Source: PWPR01 sp964497955 (GTDB lineage: Bacteria > Bacillota > UBA994 > PWPR01). From it: DNA of 38,313 nt. Position numbers and translations under genes: made by a program. This document shows, one piece after another, positions 31,718 to 38,313 of this stretch. A model generated the notes under the pieces. It was given only the letters and a program-made list of their open reading frames with translations, searched no databases and was not told the origin of the DNA. How positions within the stretch are numbered: position 1 is the first letter of the stretch; each line of letters opens with the position of its first letter. The stretch is taken from assembly GCA_964497955.1 (NCBI GenBank), contig CAZCFQ010000006.1, forward strand, positions 1 through 38,313. The letters run 5' to 3'.

Positions 31718-32632
31718 ATGAATTTCCAAGAAATTATACAAAAACTAGATCAATTTTGGAGTGAACAAGGCTGCATCATTCACCAACCATATGACATCGA
31801 AAAAGGTGCAGGAACTATGAATCCTACTACTTTTTTGAGAGCTTTAGGCCCAGAGCCTTATAAAGCAGCATATATTGAGCCTTGTAGAAGACCTACTGAT
31901 GGAAGATATGGAGAAAACCCTAATAGGTTACAGCATTATTTTCAATATCAGGTTATATTAAAACCTTCTCCTGATAATTTTCAAGAAATATATCTTAAAA
32001 GCTTAGAGGCTATAGGTATCGAAGTTAATAAGCATGACGTAAGATTTGTAGAGGATAATTGGGAAGCACCAACTTTAGGCGCATGGGGTTTAGGATGGGA
32101 AGTATGGCTTGATGGTATGGAAATTACACAGTTCACTTATTTCCAGCAATGCGGAGGTATTGATTGTAAGCCAGTTAGTGGAGAAATTACCTATGGGCTT
32201 GAACGTTTAGCCACATACATTCAAGATGTTGATAGCATTTATGATATTATGTGGAACGATAATGTTACATATGGTGATATCTATTTACAAAATGAAATAG
32301 AAGCTTCTAAATATAATTTTGAATACTCTGATACATCAATGCTGCAGGAGCTTTTTAACTTACATGAAAAAGAAGCCAATAGCCTAATAAAAGCTAAACT
32401 AGTACTACCTGCGTATGAGCAGGCACTAAAATGTTCTCATTACTTTAACTTACTTGATGCTAGAGGTGCCATTGGAGTAACTGAAAGAACTGCTTATATA
32501 GGAAGAATAAGAGATTTATCAAGAGAGTGTGCAAAAACATATTTACAAACAAGAGTTGACTTAGGATTTCCTTTAATAAAAGATGAAAAAGAAAGACTTT
32601 CTTTATTAAATGAATATAGGGAGGAAGAGTAA
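31718..32632 (+). CDS. glyQ: Glycyl-tRNA synthetase alpha subunit
   Basis: The 304-residue alpha chain of the heterotetrameric bacterial glycyl-tRNA synthetase. It starts MNFQEIIQKLDQFWSEQGC and contains the class II motifs, including PYKAAYIEPCRRPTDGRYGENPNRLQHYFQYQVILKP and EITQFTYFQQCGGIDC. The alpha chain holds the catalytic site that activates glycine. The stop is 1-2 nt before the glyS start. A T-box regulator, frequent in front of Firmicutes synthetase genes, is absent from the 130-bp upstream region. Glycine is both charged here and reduced by the grd operon about 10 kb away. Confidence 0.97.
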   Translation: MNFQEIIQKLDQFWSEQGCIIHQPYDIEKGAGTMNPTTFLRALGPEPYKAAYIEPCRRPTDGRYGENPNRLQHYFQYQVILKPSPDNFQEIYLKSLEAIGIEVNKHDVRFVEDNWEAPTLGAWGLGWEVWLDGMEITQFTYFQQCGGIDCKPVSGEITYGLERLATYIQDVDSIYDIMWNDNVTYGDIYLQNEIEASKYNFEYSDTSMLQELFNLHEKEANSLIKAKLVLPAYEQALKCSHYFNLLDARGAIGVTERTAYIGRIRDLSRECAKTYLQTRVDLGFPLIKDEKERLSLLNEYREEE

Positions 32633-32633
32633 A

Positions 32634-34697
32634 ATGAGAAAACTATTATTTGAAATAGGTCTTGAAGAATTACCTGCTTCTTTTATTTCTCCTGCTTTAC
32701 AACAGCTTAAGGATCTCTTTATAAGTAATCTAAATGAGCTAAACTTAGATTTCAATGGGATAAACACTTACGGGACGCCTAGAAGACTAAGTGTAATAAT
32801 AGATCAGTTAAGTACAAAACAAAATGATATTGATGAAGAAATTAAAGGTCCTCCAAAAAGAATCGCTTTAGATGATGATGGGAATCTCACAAAAGCAGGG
32901 CTAGGATTTATGAAGAAATTTAATGCTAATGAAAGTGATTTGTACTATAAAGATTATAATGGTCAGCAATATTTATATTTAAATAATCATATAGAAGGAA
33001 AAAAGACAATAGAAATATTACCAAATCTTTTAGTTTCAATAATTGAATCTATTAGTTTTCCTAAACCAATGCGTTGGGGGAGTTCTGATATTAAATTTGG
33101 ACGTCCTATTAGATGGCTAGTAGCTATGTTTGGTAAAGATACTTTAGGGTTAGAGTATGCAGATGTTAAATCTGACAGTATAACAAAAGGTCACAGGTTC
33201 TTAGGAGAAAAAATAATAAAAATAGATCATCCTGACGATTATATTTCTCTACTAAAAGAAAACTATGTAATAGCTGATATTAAGCAAAGAGAGAGTATGA
33301 TTCTTGATCAAATTAGTGAACTAGAAGAAAACTATGGCTTTGATATTGATGTTGAGAAATGGCTTTTAGATGAGGTTGTTAATCTATTGGAGTATCCTAC
33401 TACTTTTGTTGGCAACTTTGATAAAAGCTATCTAGAACTACCAGAGGAAGTCATTATAACGCCTATGCAAGATCATCAAAGATATTTTCCTGTTAGAGAT
33501 GCAGACGGTGAATTAATGTCACATTTTATTGGAGTGAGAAATGGTAGTAAAAAATATATTGAAAATGTAAAAAGTGGAAATGAGAAAGTATTAATAGCTA
33601 GGCTATCTGATGCTAAGTTTTTCTATCAAGAGGATTTAAAAAAGCCATTAATATCATATAATGAAAAACTTAAGAATGCAGTTTTTCAGGAAGACATTGG
33701 AACGATATATCAAAAAGTAGAAAGAATTAAAGATTTAGCACTATTCATAGAAGCTGAGTTAAATTTACCAACTATTGATAAAGAAGTTTTAATAAAAGCT
33801 GCAGAATTATCAAAAGCAGACTTAGCAACCCTCATGGTTTATGAGTTCCCTGAGTTACAAGGTATAATGGGTGAAAAATATGCCTTGGCACAAAAGGTTG
33901 ATGAAAAGATTGCAACAGCTATAAAAGAACACTACATGCCTACTTCTTCAAATGGAGAACTGCCTCAAAGTGATTACGGTGCGATTTTAGCAATTTCTGA
34001 TAAAATAGATACTATTGTCAGTGCTTTAGCAGTTGATTTAAGTGCAAGCGGATCGCAAGACCCTTATGGCCTTAGAAGACAAGCAGCAGGTATTATTAAA
34101 ATAATGGTAGAAAATGATTATAGAATAGATTTATATCAACTATTTTCTATTAGTTTTGAACTACTTGGAAAATCTTTTAAGCAAAAAGATGAATTATGGA
34201 AAGAGTTCTGGGATTTCTTTACAACTAGAATACGAAGTGTTTTTGATGAGTTCAGTTATGATACTTTTGATAGTGTTTTTGAAACTGATAATTATATAAT
34301 ACTTGATATCTATCAATTATCTAAATCATTAATGGAAATTAAAAATAGTAATAAATACTCTTCTTTAATTGCAGGATATAAAAGAGCTAACAATTTAGCT
34401 CAAAAGGCAAAAAAAGATTATCTATTTGGGTTAGATCTCTTGCAAGAAAAAGAAGAGAAAGAACTGTTTCATGCTTACGATTCTATAAAAGACAAGTTTA
34501 ATGAAAACATTAAACAATTAGAATACACCGCTGCTTTAACTCTTTTTTCTACTCTAGAAGACAAAATAAATAACTTTTTTGATAATGTGATGGTTATGGT
34601 TGATGATGAAGAGCTTAAACATAACAGATTAGCATTGCTACAAAACATTGTGGATTTAATAAAACCGATCTCAGACTTATCAAAATTAGTAGAATAA
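32634..34697 (+). CDS. glyS: Glycyl-tRNA synthetase beta subunit
   Basis: The 687-residue beta chain, which binds tRNA. It opens KLLFEIGLEELPASFISPAL, has GPPKRIALD and FPKPMRWGSSDIKFGRPIRWLVAM, and ends with the anticodon-binding DALR-like region (VMVDDEELKHNRLALLQNI). The HD-domain-like middle (EHYMPTSSNGELPQSDYGAILAISDKIDTI) is intact. The ATG at 32634 lies just after the glyQ stop and has GGGAGGAAGAG upstream; the frame is open to 32610 inside glyQ. Full length compared with the family. Confidence 0.97.
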   Translation: MRKLLFEIGLEELPASFISPALQQLKDLFISNLNELNLDFNGINTYGTPRRLSVIIDQLSTKQNDIDEEIKGPPKRIALDDDGNLTKAGLGFMKKFNANESDLYYKDYNGQQYLYLNNHIEGKKTIEILPNLLVSIIESISFPKPMRWGSSDIKFGRPIRWLVAMFGKDTLGLEYADVKSDSITKGHRFLGEKIIKIDHPDDYISLLKENYVIADIKQRESMILDQISELEENYGFDIDVEKWLLDEVVNLLEYPTTFVGNFDKSYLELPEEVIITPMQDHQRYFPVRDADGELMSHFIGVRNGSKKYIENVKSGNEKVLIARLSDAKFFYQEDLKKPLISYNEKLKNAVFQEDIGTIYQKVERIKDLALFIEAELNLPTIDKEVLIKAAELSKADLATLMVYEFPELQGIMGEKYALAQKVDEKIATAIKEHYMPTSSNGELPQSDYGAILAISDKIDTIVSALAVDLSASGSQDPYGLRRQAAGIIKIMVENDYRIDLYQLFSISFELLGKSFKQKDELWKEFWDFFTTRIRSVFDEFSYDTFDSVFETDNYIILDIYQLSKSLMEIKNSNKYSSLIAGYKRANNLAQKAKKDYLFGLDLLQEKEEKELFHAYDSIKDKFNENIKQLEYTAALTLFSTLEDKINNFFDNVMVMVDDEELKHNRLALLQNIVDLIKPISDLSKLVE

Positions 34698-34702
34698 ATA
34701 TT

Positions 34703-34747
34703 AGACCTAAGGTTTTATATCAATGGGATATACCTTAGGTCTTTTTA
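34703..34747. terminator. bidirectional terminator between glyS and yvcK
   Basis: AGACCTAAGG (34703-34712) pairs with CCTTAGGTCT (34733-34742), followed by TTTTTAT. An internal ATATC/GATAT helix may form in the loop. The yvcK stop codon is part of the second arm. Confidence 0.8.
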
Positions 34748-36018
34748 TCCATTATTATTTTTTGCAAATTCCAACTAATCTTATATGAATCATGTCGTAC
34801 TGGGATAAGATCTTGTTTATATAATAAATCAGTAAGCATAACTTCATATCCCTTATCTATTAGATGTGAAACATCATTCTCTACTTTATTAGCTCCTTGC
34901 TTAATGTACTCATCGATAATTTTCTTAGGAATTTCTTCATTATTTACTAATATTATATCTATTGTATTTCTACCAATGTACTCTTCAATCTTCTCTACAT
35001 GATCACTAAGAGTCATATTCAAACTTTCACTATTTTGTGTCATTATATTAGCTACATATACTATTTTTGCGTCTGTGTTGACTAATGCCTCTTTTATCCC
35101 TTTAGGAAGTAAAGTAGCTATAATACTAGTAAATAAACTACCAGGGCCTATTACTATCATTTCAGCACTATATATTGCTTTTTTAACTTCTTCTGTAGAA
35201 TTACACTCTGGCTCTAAAAAAACCTCAGAAATTGGAGAAGGTGCTTTCCCAATTTCTGACTCACCAAAGATAATTGATCCATCTTCTAACTTAGCTAACA
35301 ATTGAATATTATCACATAAAGTAACAGGTAAAACTTCTCCTTTAACATCAAGGACTCTACAGGCTAATCTTACAGCTGATTGAAAAGATCCTGTTATTTT
35401 AGTTAGTGTTGCTATAAAAATATTCCCAAAACTATGACCTGATAAATCTTCAAATACTTTATCTTCTTCAGAGTATCTATAATTGAAAAGGTCTCTCATA
35501 TCATCACTTGCACTAGCTAATGAAACTATACAGTTTCTAATATCTCCAGGTGCAGGAATGTTCATTTCACGAATTTTACCAGAGCTACCTCCATCATCAG
35601 CAACTGTTACTACAGCGGTAATTTGATGTGTTAAGTGTTTTACTCCACGTAGTAAAGTTGCAAGGCCTGTTCCTCCACCAATTACTACTATTCTAGGAGA
35701 ACTATTAATAACATTTTGTCGCATCATAACATCTACAACTGTTCCATAACTTTTTTCATAATCTTCATCTAAATAAGCACTAAGAATTTCTGCTATTAAA
35801 TTTTTCAAACCTTTATATACAGCTAGTACACCTAATACTACCAAACCTACAAAAACCATTAGCTTGTTGGTTTTATTTAAGAAATTACTAATATTAGCTG
35901 GTAATGAAAAATCTATAAGTATACCAAAGCCCAAAACTATAAAAATTACACCCAAAAAACTTAAAGCTAACCATCTCTTTACTCTAATGCCTGGTATAAA
36001 CCATTTGAAAATATTCAA
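34735..36018 (-). CDS. yvcK: YvcK/CofD-like gluconeogenesis factor with N-terminal membrane anchor
   Basis: A 427-residue protein. The N-terminus has two hydrophobic helices (ALSFLGVIFIVLGFGIL and LMVFVGLVVLGVLAVY) absent from the short Bacillus YvcK; the rest is the CofD-like fold with VVIGGGTGLATLLRGVKHLT (GGGTG at 114-118) and VADDGGSSGKIREMNIPAPGDIRNCI. YvcK binds UDP-sugars and helps control cell-wall precursor flux and carbon use; this is established for the family in Bacillus and Mycobacterium relatives. It follows rapZ by 6 bp. The usual third gene, whiA, is not next; the convergent glyS ends the unit instead. Confidence 0.93.
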   Translation of the reverse strand: MNIFKWFIPGIRVKRWLALSFLGVIFIVLGFGILIDFSLPANISNFLNKTNKLMVFVGLVVLGVLAVYKGLKNLIAEILSAYLDEDYEKSYGTVVDVMMRQNVINSSPRIVVIGGGTGLATLLRGVKHLTHQITAVVTVADDGGSSGKIREMNIPAPGDIRNCIVSLASASDDMRDLFNYRYSEEDKVFEDLSGHSFGNIFIATLTKITGSFQSAVRLACRVLDVKGEVLPVTLCDNIQLLAKLEDGSIIFGESEIGKAPSPISEVFLEPECNSTEEVKKAIYSAEMIVIGPGSLFTSIIATLLPKGIKEALVNTDAKIVYVANIMTQNSESLNMTLSDHVEKIEEYIGRNTIDIILVNNEEIPKKIIDEYIKQGANKVENDVSHLIDKGYEVMLTDLLYKQDLIPVRHDSYKISWNLQKIIMDKKT

Positions 36019-36024
36019 TTAATA

Positions 36025-36891
36025 TCACCCTTGCTTGTCAATATCACGGTGTGTAACGCTTAAAGGATATCTTAATTTTGATAAGTCTTCATATAACCTT
36101 TCTACAAAAGCTACTGAACGATGATGACCACCTGTACATCCTATAGTTATTGTCAGATTAGCTTTCCCTTCCTCTTCATAATGTGGGATTGAAAGCATTA
36201 ATAACTCTAAAAGTTTCTGATAATACTTCTCTGATAATTCATGCTTCCAAATATACTTTTGAACATCATCAGAAGTTCCTCTTTTTTCTTTTAAATGTGG
36301 TAAGTAATGTGGGTTTGGTAAAAATCTAATATCAAAAACTAAGTCTGCATCTAATGGAAGCCCTCTCTTAAATCCAAAAGAAATTAGATTAATATCCATC
36401 ACTTTTCCACTGCGATTCAAATCTAGATATCTAAAAAGTTTTTCTTTCAACTGTTTAGGTGTTAAATCAGAAGTATCCACAACAAAGTCTGCTCTTTCTT
36501 TTATTGAGATAAGCCTTTCTTTTTCTAGTTTTATACTATCAAGTAAAGTATCTTTGACTTCAGTTAGTGGGTGTTGCCGCCTACTTTCCTTATATCTTTG
36601 GACAACAACATCGTCATCTGCATCAAGAAAAATAACTTTCAAGTTATATTCTTTACTCATTTCTTCAATTTCTTGTTCTAAATTATCAAAAAATCTTCCA
36701 CCTCTAATATCTACCCCTACTGCAATCTTATCTATTTCACTAGAGTTGTTACAAAGGTCTATAAATTGAGTCACTAACTTAGGCGGCAAATTATCTACAC
36801 AATAATATCCCCTATCTTCTAAAATGTTAAGAGCTAATGATTTTCCTGCACCAGATATGCCTGTAATAATTATTAATTGTATACTTCCCAT
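36025..36891 (-). CDS. rapZ: RapZ/YvcJ P-loop nucleotide-binding protein
   Basis: A 288-residue protein with Walker A GISGAGKS at residues 11-18, the VFLDADDDVVVQRYKESRRQHPL stretch and the C-terminal RapZ signature IGCTGGHHRSVAFVERL. RapZ proteins bind nucleotides; in E. coli one is an RNA-binding adaptor for glmS regulation, while Bacillus YvcJ affects competence-related expression. I chose ATG 36891, 8 nt after AAGGGG; the in-frame GTG at 36900 overlaps that site. It is the first gene of the rapZ-yvcK pair. Confidence 0.95.
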   Translation of the reverse strand: MGSIQLIIITGISGAGKSLALNILEDRGYYCVDNLPPKLVTQFIDLCNNSSEIDKIAVGVDIRGGRFFDNLEQEIEEMSKEYNLKVIFLDADDDVVVQRYKESRRQHPLTEVKDTLLDSIKLEKERLISIKERADFVVDTSDLTPKQLKEKLFRYLDLNRSGKVMDINLISFGFKRGLPLDADLVFDIRFLPNPHYLPHLKEKRGTSDDVQKYIWKHELSEKYYQKLLELLMLSIPHYEEEGKANLTITIGCTGGHHRSVAFVERLYEDLSKLRYPLSVTHRDIDKQG

Positions 36892-37011
36892 TTTTGGCAC
36901 CCCTTACTTTTATTATCTAAATTATATCATACTCATTTAATAAAAAAGAAATCTCGTATAATAAAATTAATCATACTTAGTTGTCAAATAAAGAACTGAT
37001 AATTCTAGCTA

Positions 37012-38112
37012 TTACTTTTTTCTCTTGTTTTTATACATAAAATCATCTGCAATCTTAAGTAAAGCGTCAGTATTCAATCCATCATTAGGATAGCTTGCAC
37101 TCCCAACACTTACTCCATTGAATTCTTTATTAAGATTATTATTTTCACTTACAATCTCATTAATTCTTTCGTTGCTATAACTAGCTTGGTTTTTCAGTAA
37201 AACATAAGCAAACTCATCTCCAGCTACCCTGTAAGCATCTCCATCTTCTCCAACAAGTTCTTTAAGAGATTTTGCAAATTCTTTTAGATAATCATCACCA
37301 GCTAAATGTCCGAATTTGTCATTAATTGACTTAAAACTATCTAAATCCATATACATGATTTTAAACCTTAAATCGTTTTCAATATATTCATTTAAATCTT
37401 TGAATAAAGCAGCTCTATTTTTTAATTTTGTTAAATGATCTATAAACACAATCTCTTCTAAATCATAAATTTCATTTTGATTCTTTACTATGAGATATAT
37501 TAAGCTATACACAATCATTGATACTGCTGTTATACCAAATCCAATTGAAATAATCCATATAGGATTACTATTTTTTGTCAATAAAGTAAACGTTATTATC
37601 AAAATCATAAACTCTAACCCACTCAATGTAAGTAGGTAATGATATATTTTTTTAGGGATATGATTAAGTATGTAAATAAACCTTTTCTTGATAAATCTAA
37701 TTACTAGAGGAGTTGTTATTAAAAATATAAGGTTTTGGAAAATAAAAGCATATGTACTTGTATCTTTTGAAATAAGATAATCTGATAAATATAATGAAAA
37801 GTATGTAACTGTAAAGGTGTGGATCCATGAGAAAATCATAACTGATAAAACATTTCTATTTCTTTCTTGGTAAATATATTTTATTGGGAAGAAATATGTT
37901 GCTCCTAAAAGAATCATTAAAATCCCTTCAATAAATTGAATATTAAATATGCTTTTTATTAAAGATGAAATCAATAATACAAACATGGTAAAACCTATTA
38001 GAATAATTATTGCTTTTTTAGTTTGTTCTTTTTTATTAAAACAATAATGTGTTGTGATAAGATTAATTACAAGCATAGACATAGGTATAAGTCTTTTCAA
38101 GATTATCGACAT
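37012..38112 (-). CDS. membrane-bound GGDEF-domain diguanylate cyclase
   Basis: A 366-residue protein with about seven hydrophobic helices in the first 210 residues and a C-terminal GGDEF domain (FIDHLTKLKNRAALFKDL, MDLDSFKSINDKFGHLAGDDYL). The active-site signature is RVAGDEF, that is AGDEF, a variant known in active cyclases; the I-site RxxD is absent at the expected spot, so feedback inhibition by c-di-GMP is unlikely. The membrane part looks like a sensor. I place the start at ATG 38112, with AGGAAG upstream; the frame extends to 38130. Single gene; no EAL partner here. Confidence 0.88.
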   Translation of the reverse strand: MSIILKRLIPMSMLVINLITTHYCFNKKEQTKKAIIILIGFTMFVLLISSLIKSIFNIQFIEGILMILLGATYFFPIKYIYQERNRNVLSVMIFSWIHTFTVTYFSLYLSDYLISKDTSTYAFIFQNLIFLITTPLVIRFIKKRFIYILNHIPKKIYHYLLTLSGLEFMILIITFTLLTKNSNPIWIISIGFGITAVSMIVYSLIYLIVKNQNEIYDLEEIVFIDHLTKLKNRAALFKDLNEYIENDLRFKIMYMDLDSFKSINDKFGHLAGDDYLKEFAKSLKELVGEDGDAYRVAGDEFAYVLLKNQASYSNERINEIVSENNNLNKEFNGVSVGSASYPNDGLNTDALLKIADDFMYKNKRKK

Positions 38113-38157
38113 AACATCACTTCCTAACATCTATTGTTACAAATTTTAAAAATTAAA

Positions 38158-38183
38158 ACTCCAGCTAATCAAATAACTGGAGT
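38158..38183 (-). terminator. terminator downstream of the amidohydrolase gene
   Basis: On the minus strand ACTCCAG and CTGGAGT (38177-38183, 38158-38164) flank a 12-nt loop, and TTTTAATTTTT follows. Confidence 0.75.
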
Positions 38184-38190
38184 AAATCTA

Positions 38191-38313
38191 TTAACTTAAT
38201 AAACTTCTAAATACCTTAACCCCATAATCAATGGATTTATCTTCTGGTAAAAATTCGGGGTGATGTAACCCAATATCTTCTTTCCCTTGGGATGCTCCAA
38301 GCCAAAACATAAC
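38191..38313 (-). CDS. C-terminus of an M20-type amidohydrolase (cut by window edge)
   Basis: The last 40 codons of a minus-strand gene that begins outside the window. The reading frame ends VMFWLGASQGKEDIGLHHPE FLPEDKSIDYGVKVFRSLLS-stop. The LHHPEF segment, followed by an acidic patch and the GVKVF helix, is typical of the C-terminus of peptidase M20/amidohydrolase proteins, where the HHP motif takes part in metal binding. Too short to name a substrate. The stop is at 38191-38193 and is followed by a hairpin terminator. Confidence 0.7.
   Translation of the reverse strand, partial: VMFWLGASQGKEDIGLHHPEFLPEDKSIDYGVKVFRSLLS

Noticed and set aside
1..38313. CRISPR array, insertion sequence, prophage or integration site
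   Set aside because: No regularly spaced repeats, transposase, integrase or phage genes were found.

Overview
The window looks like a chromosomal stretch of a low-GC, Gram-positive, strictly anaerobic, amino-acid-fermenting member of the Clostridia. The reasons are AT-rich DNA, strong AGGAGG-type ribosome binding sites, several TTG and GTG starts, typical Firmicutes gene pairs (lepA-hemW, rapZ-yvcK, glyQ-glyS, comEA/comEC/holA/rpsT), and a complete selenium-dependent glycine reductase operon with its own tRNA-Sec gene in the same window. No species is named. No IS element, prophage or CRISPR array was seen.

Layout. 1-315: start of an ABC-transporter ATPase (minus, cut by the edge). 438-2051: a cytosolic gamma-glutamyltransferase-like enzyme. 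2088-6041 (minus): lepA, hemW, a PAP2 phosphatase and a VOC protein. 6042-6541: a gene-free stretch holding the divergent lepA and rpsT promoters and a candidate structured leader RNA for rpsT (S20). 6843-12791 (minus): comEA, DUF1177, YibE/F, comEC and holA, closely packed with several overlaps. 13055-14305: a CBS/CorC membrane protein. 14368-22549 (minus): the glycine reductase operon, glycine riboswitch-grdX-trxB-trxA-grdE-grdA-grdB-grdC-grdD. 22598-24324: coaX and a LysR regulator (minus). 24466-27283: a four-gene plus-strand cassette (HD phosphohydrolase, TM1586-type nitroreductase, GNAT, APH-like kinase). 27276-30293 (minus): BrkB/YihY, hemolysin III/PAQR and a MATE exporter. 30588-30684 (minus): selC. 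30733-31567 (minus): a YgiT-like zinc protein and a nitroreductase. 31718-34697: glyQ-glyS. 34735-36891 (minus): rapZ-yvcK. 37012-38112 (minus): a membrane GGDEF protein. 38191-38313: C-terminus of an M20-type amidohydrolase (minus, cut by the edge).

How it works together. Glycine reductase turns glycine, phosphate and reduced thioredoxin into acetyl phosphate, ammonia and oxidised thioredoxin. The operon encodes all substrate-specific and core parts: GrdE and GrdB (protein B), the selenoprotein GrdA, GrdC and GrdD (protein C), and the electron supply TrxB/TrxA. In-frame UGA codons in grdA (residue 43) and grdB (residue 351) must be read as selenocysteine, and selC supplies the tRNA. A tandem glycine riboswitch with an overlapping terminator sits in front of the operon, and its pairing logic fits switching ON with glycine.

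The most noteworthy non-coding signals are: a SECIS-like GGU hairpin 12 nt after the grdB UGA; two perfect 12-bp palindromes 31 bp apart in front of coaX; a convergent terminator carrying two perfect inverted DnaA boxes; and the structured rpsT leader. The most unusual protein is a TrxB fused to a thioredoxin-fold domain without the CxxC, which also lacks the usual NADPH-binding HRR motif. I found no clear wholly new multi-gene system. The uncharacterised four-gene cassette divergent from the LysR gene is the nearest candidate.
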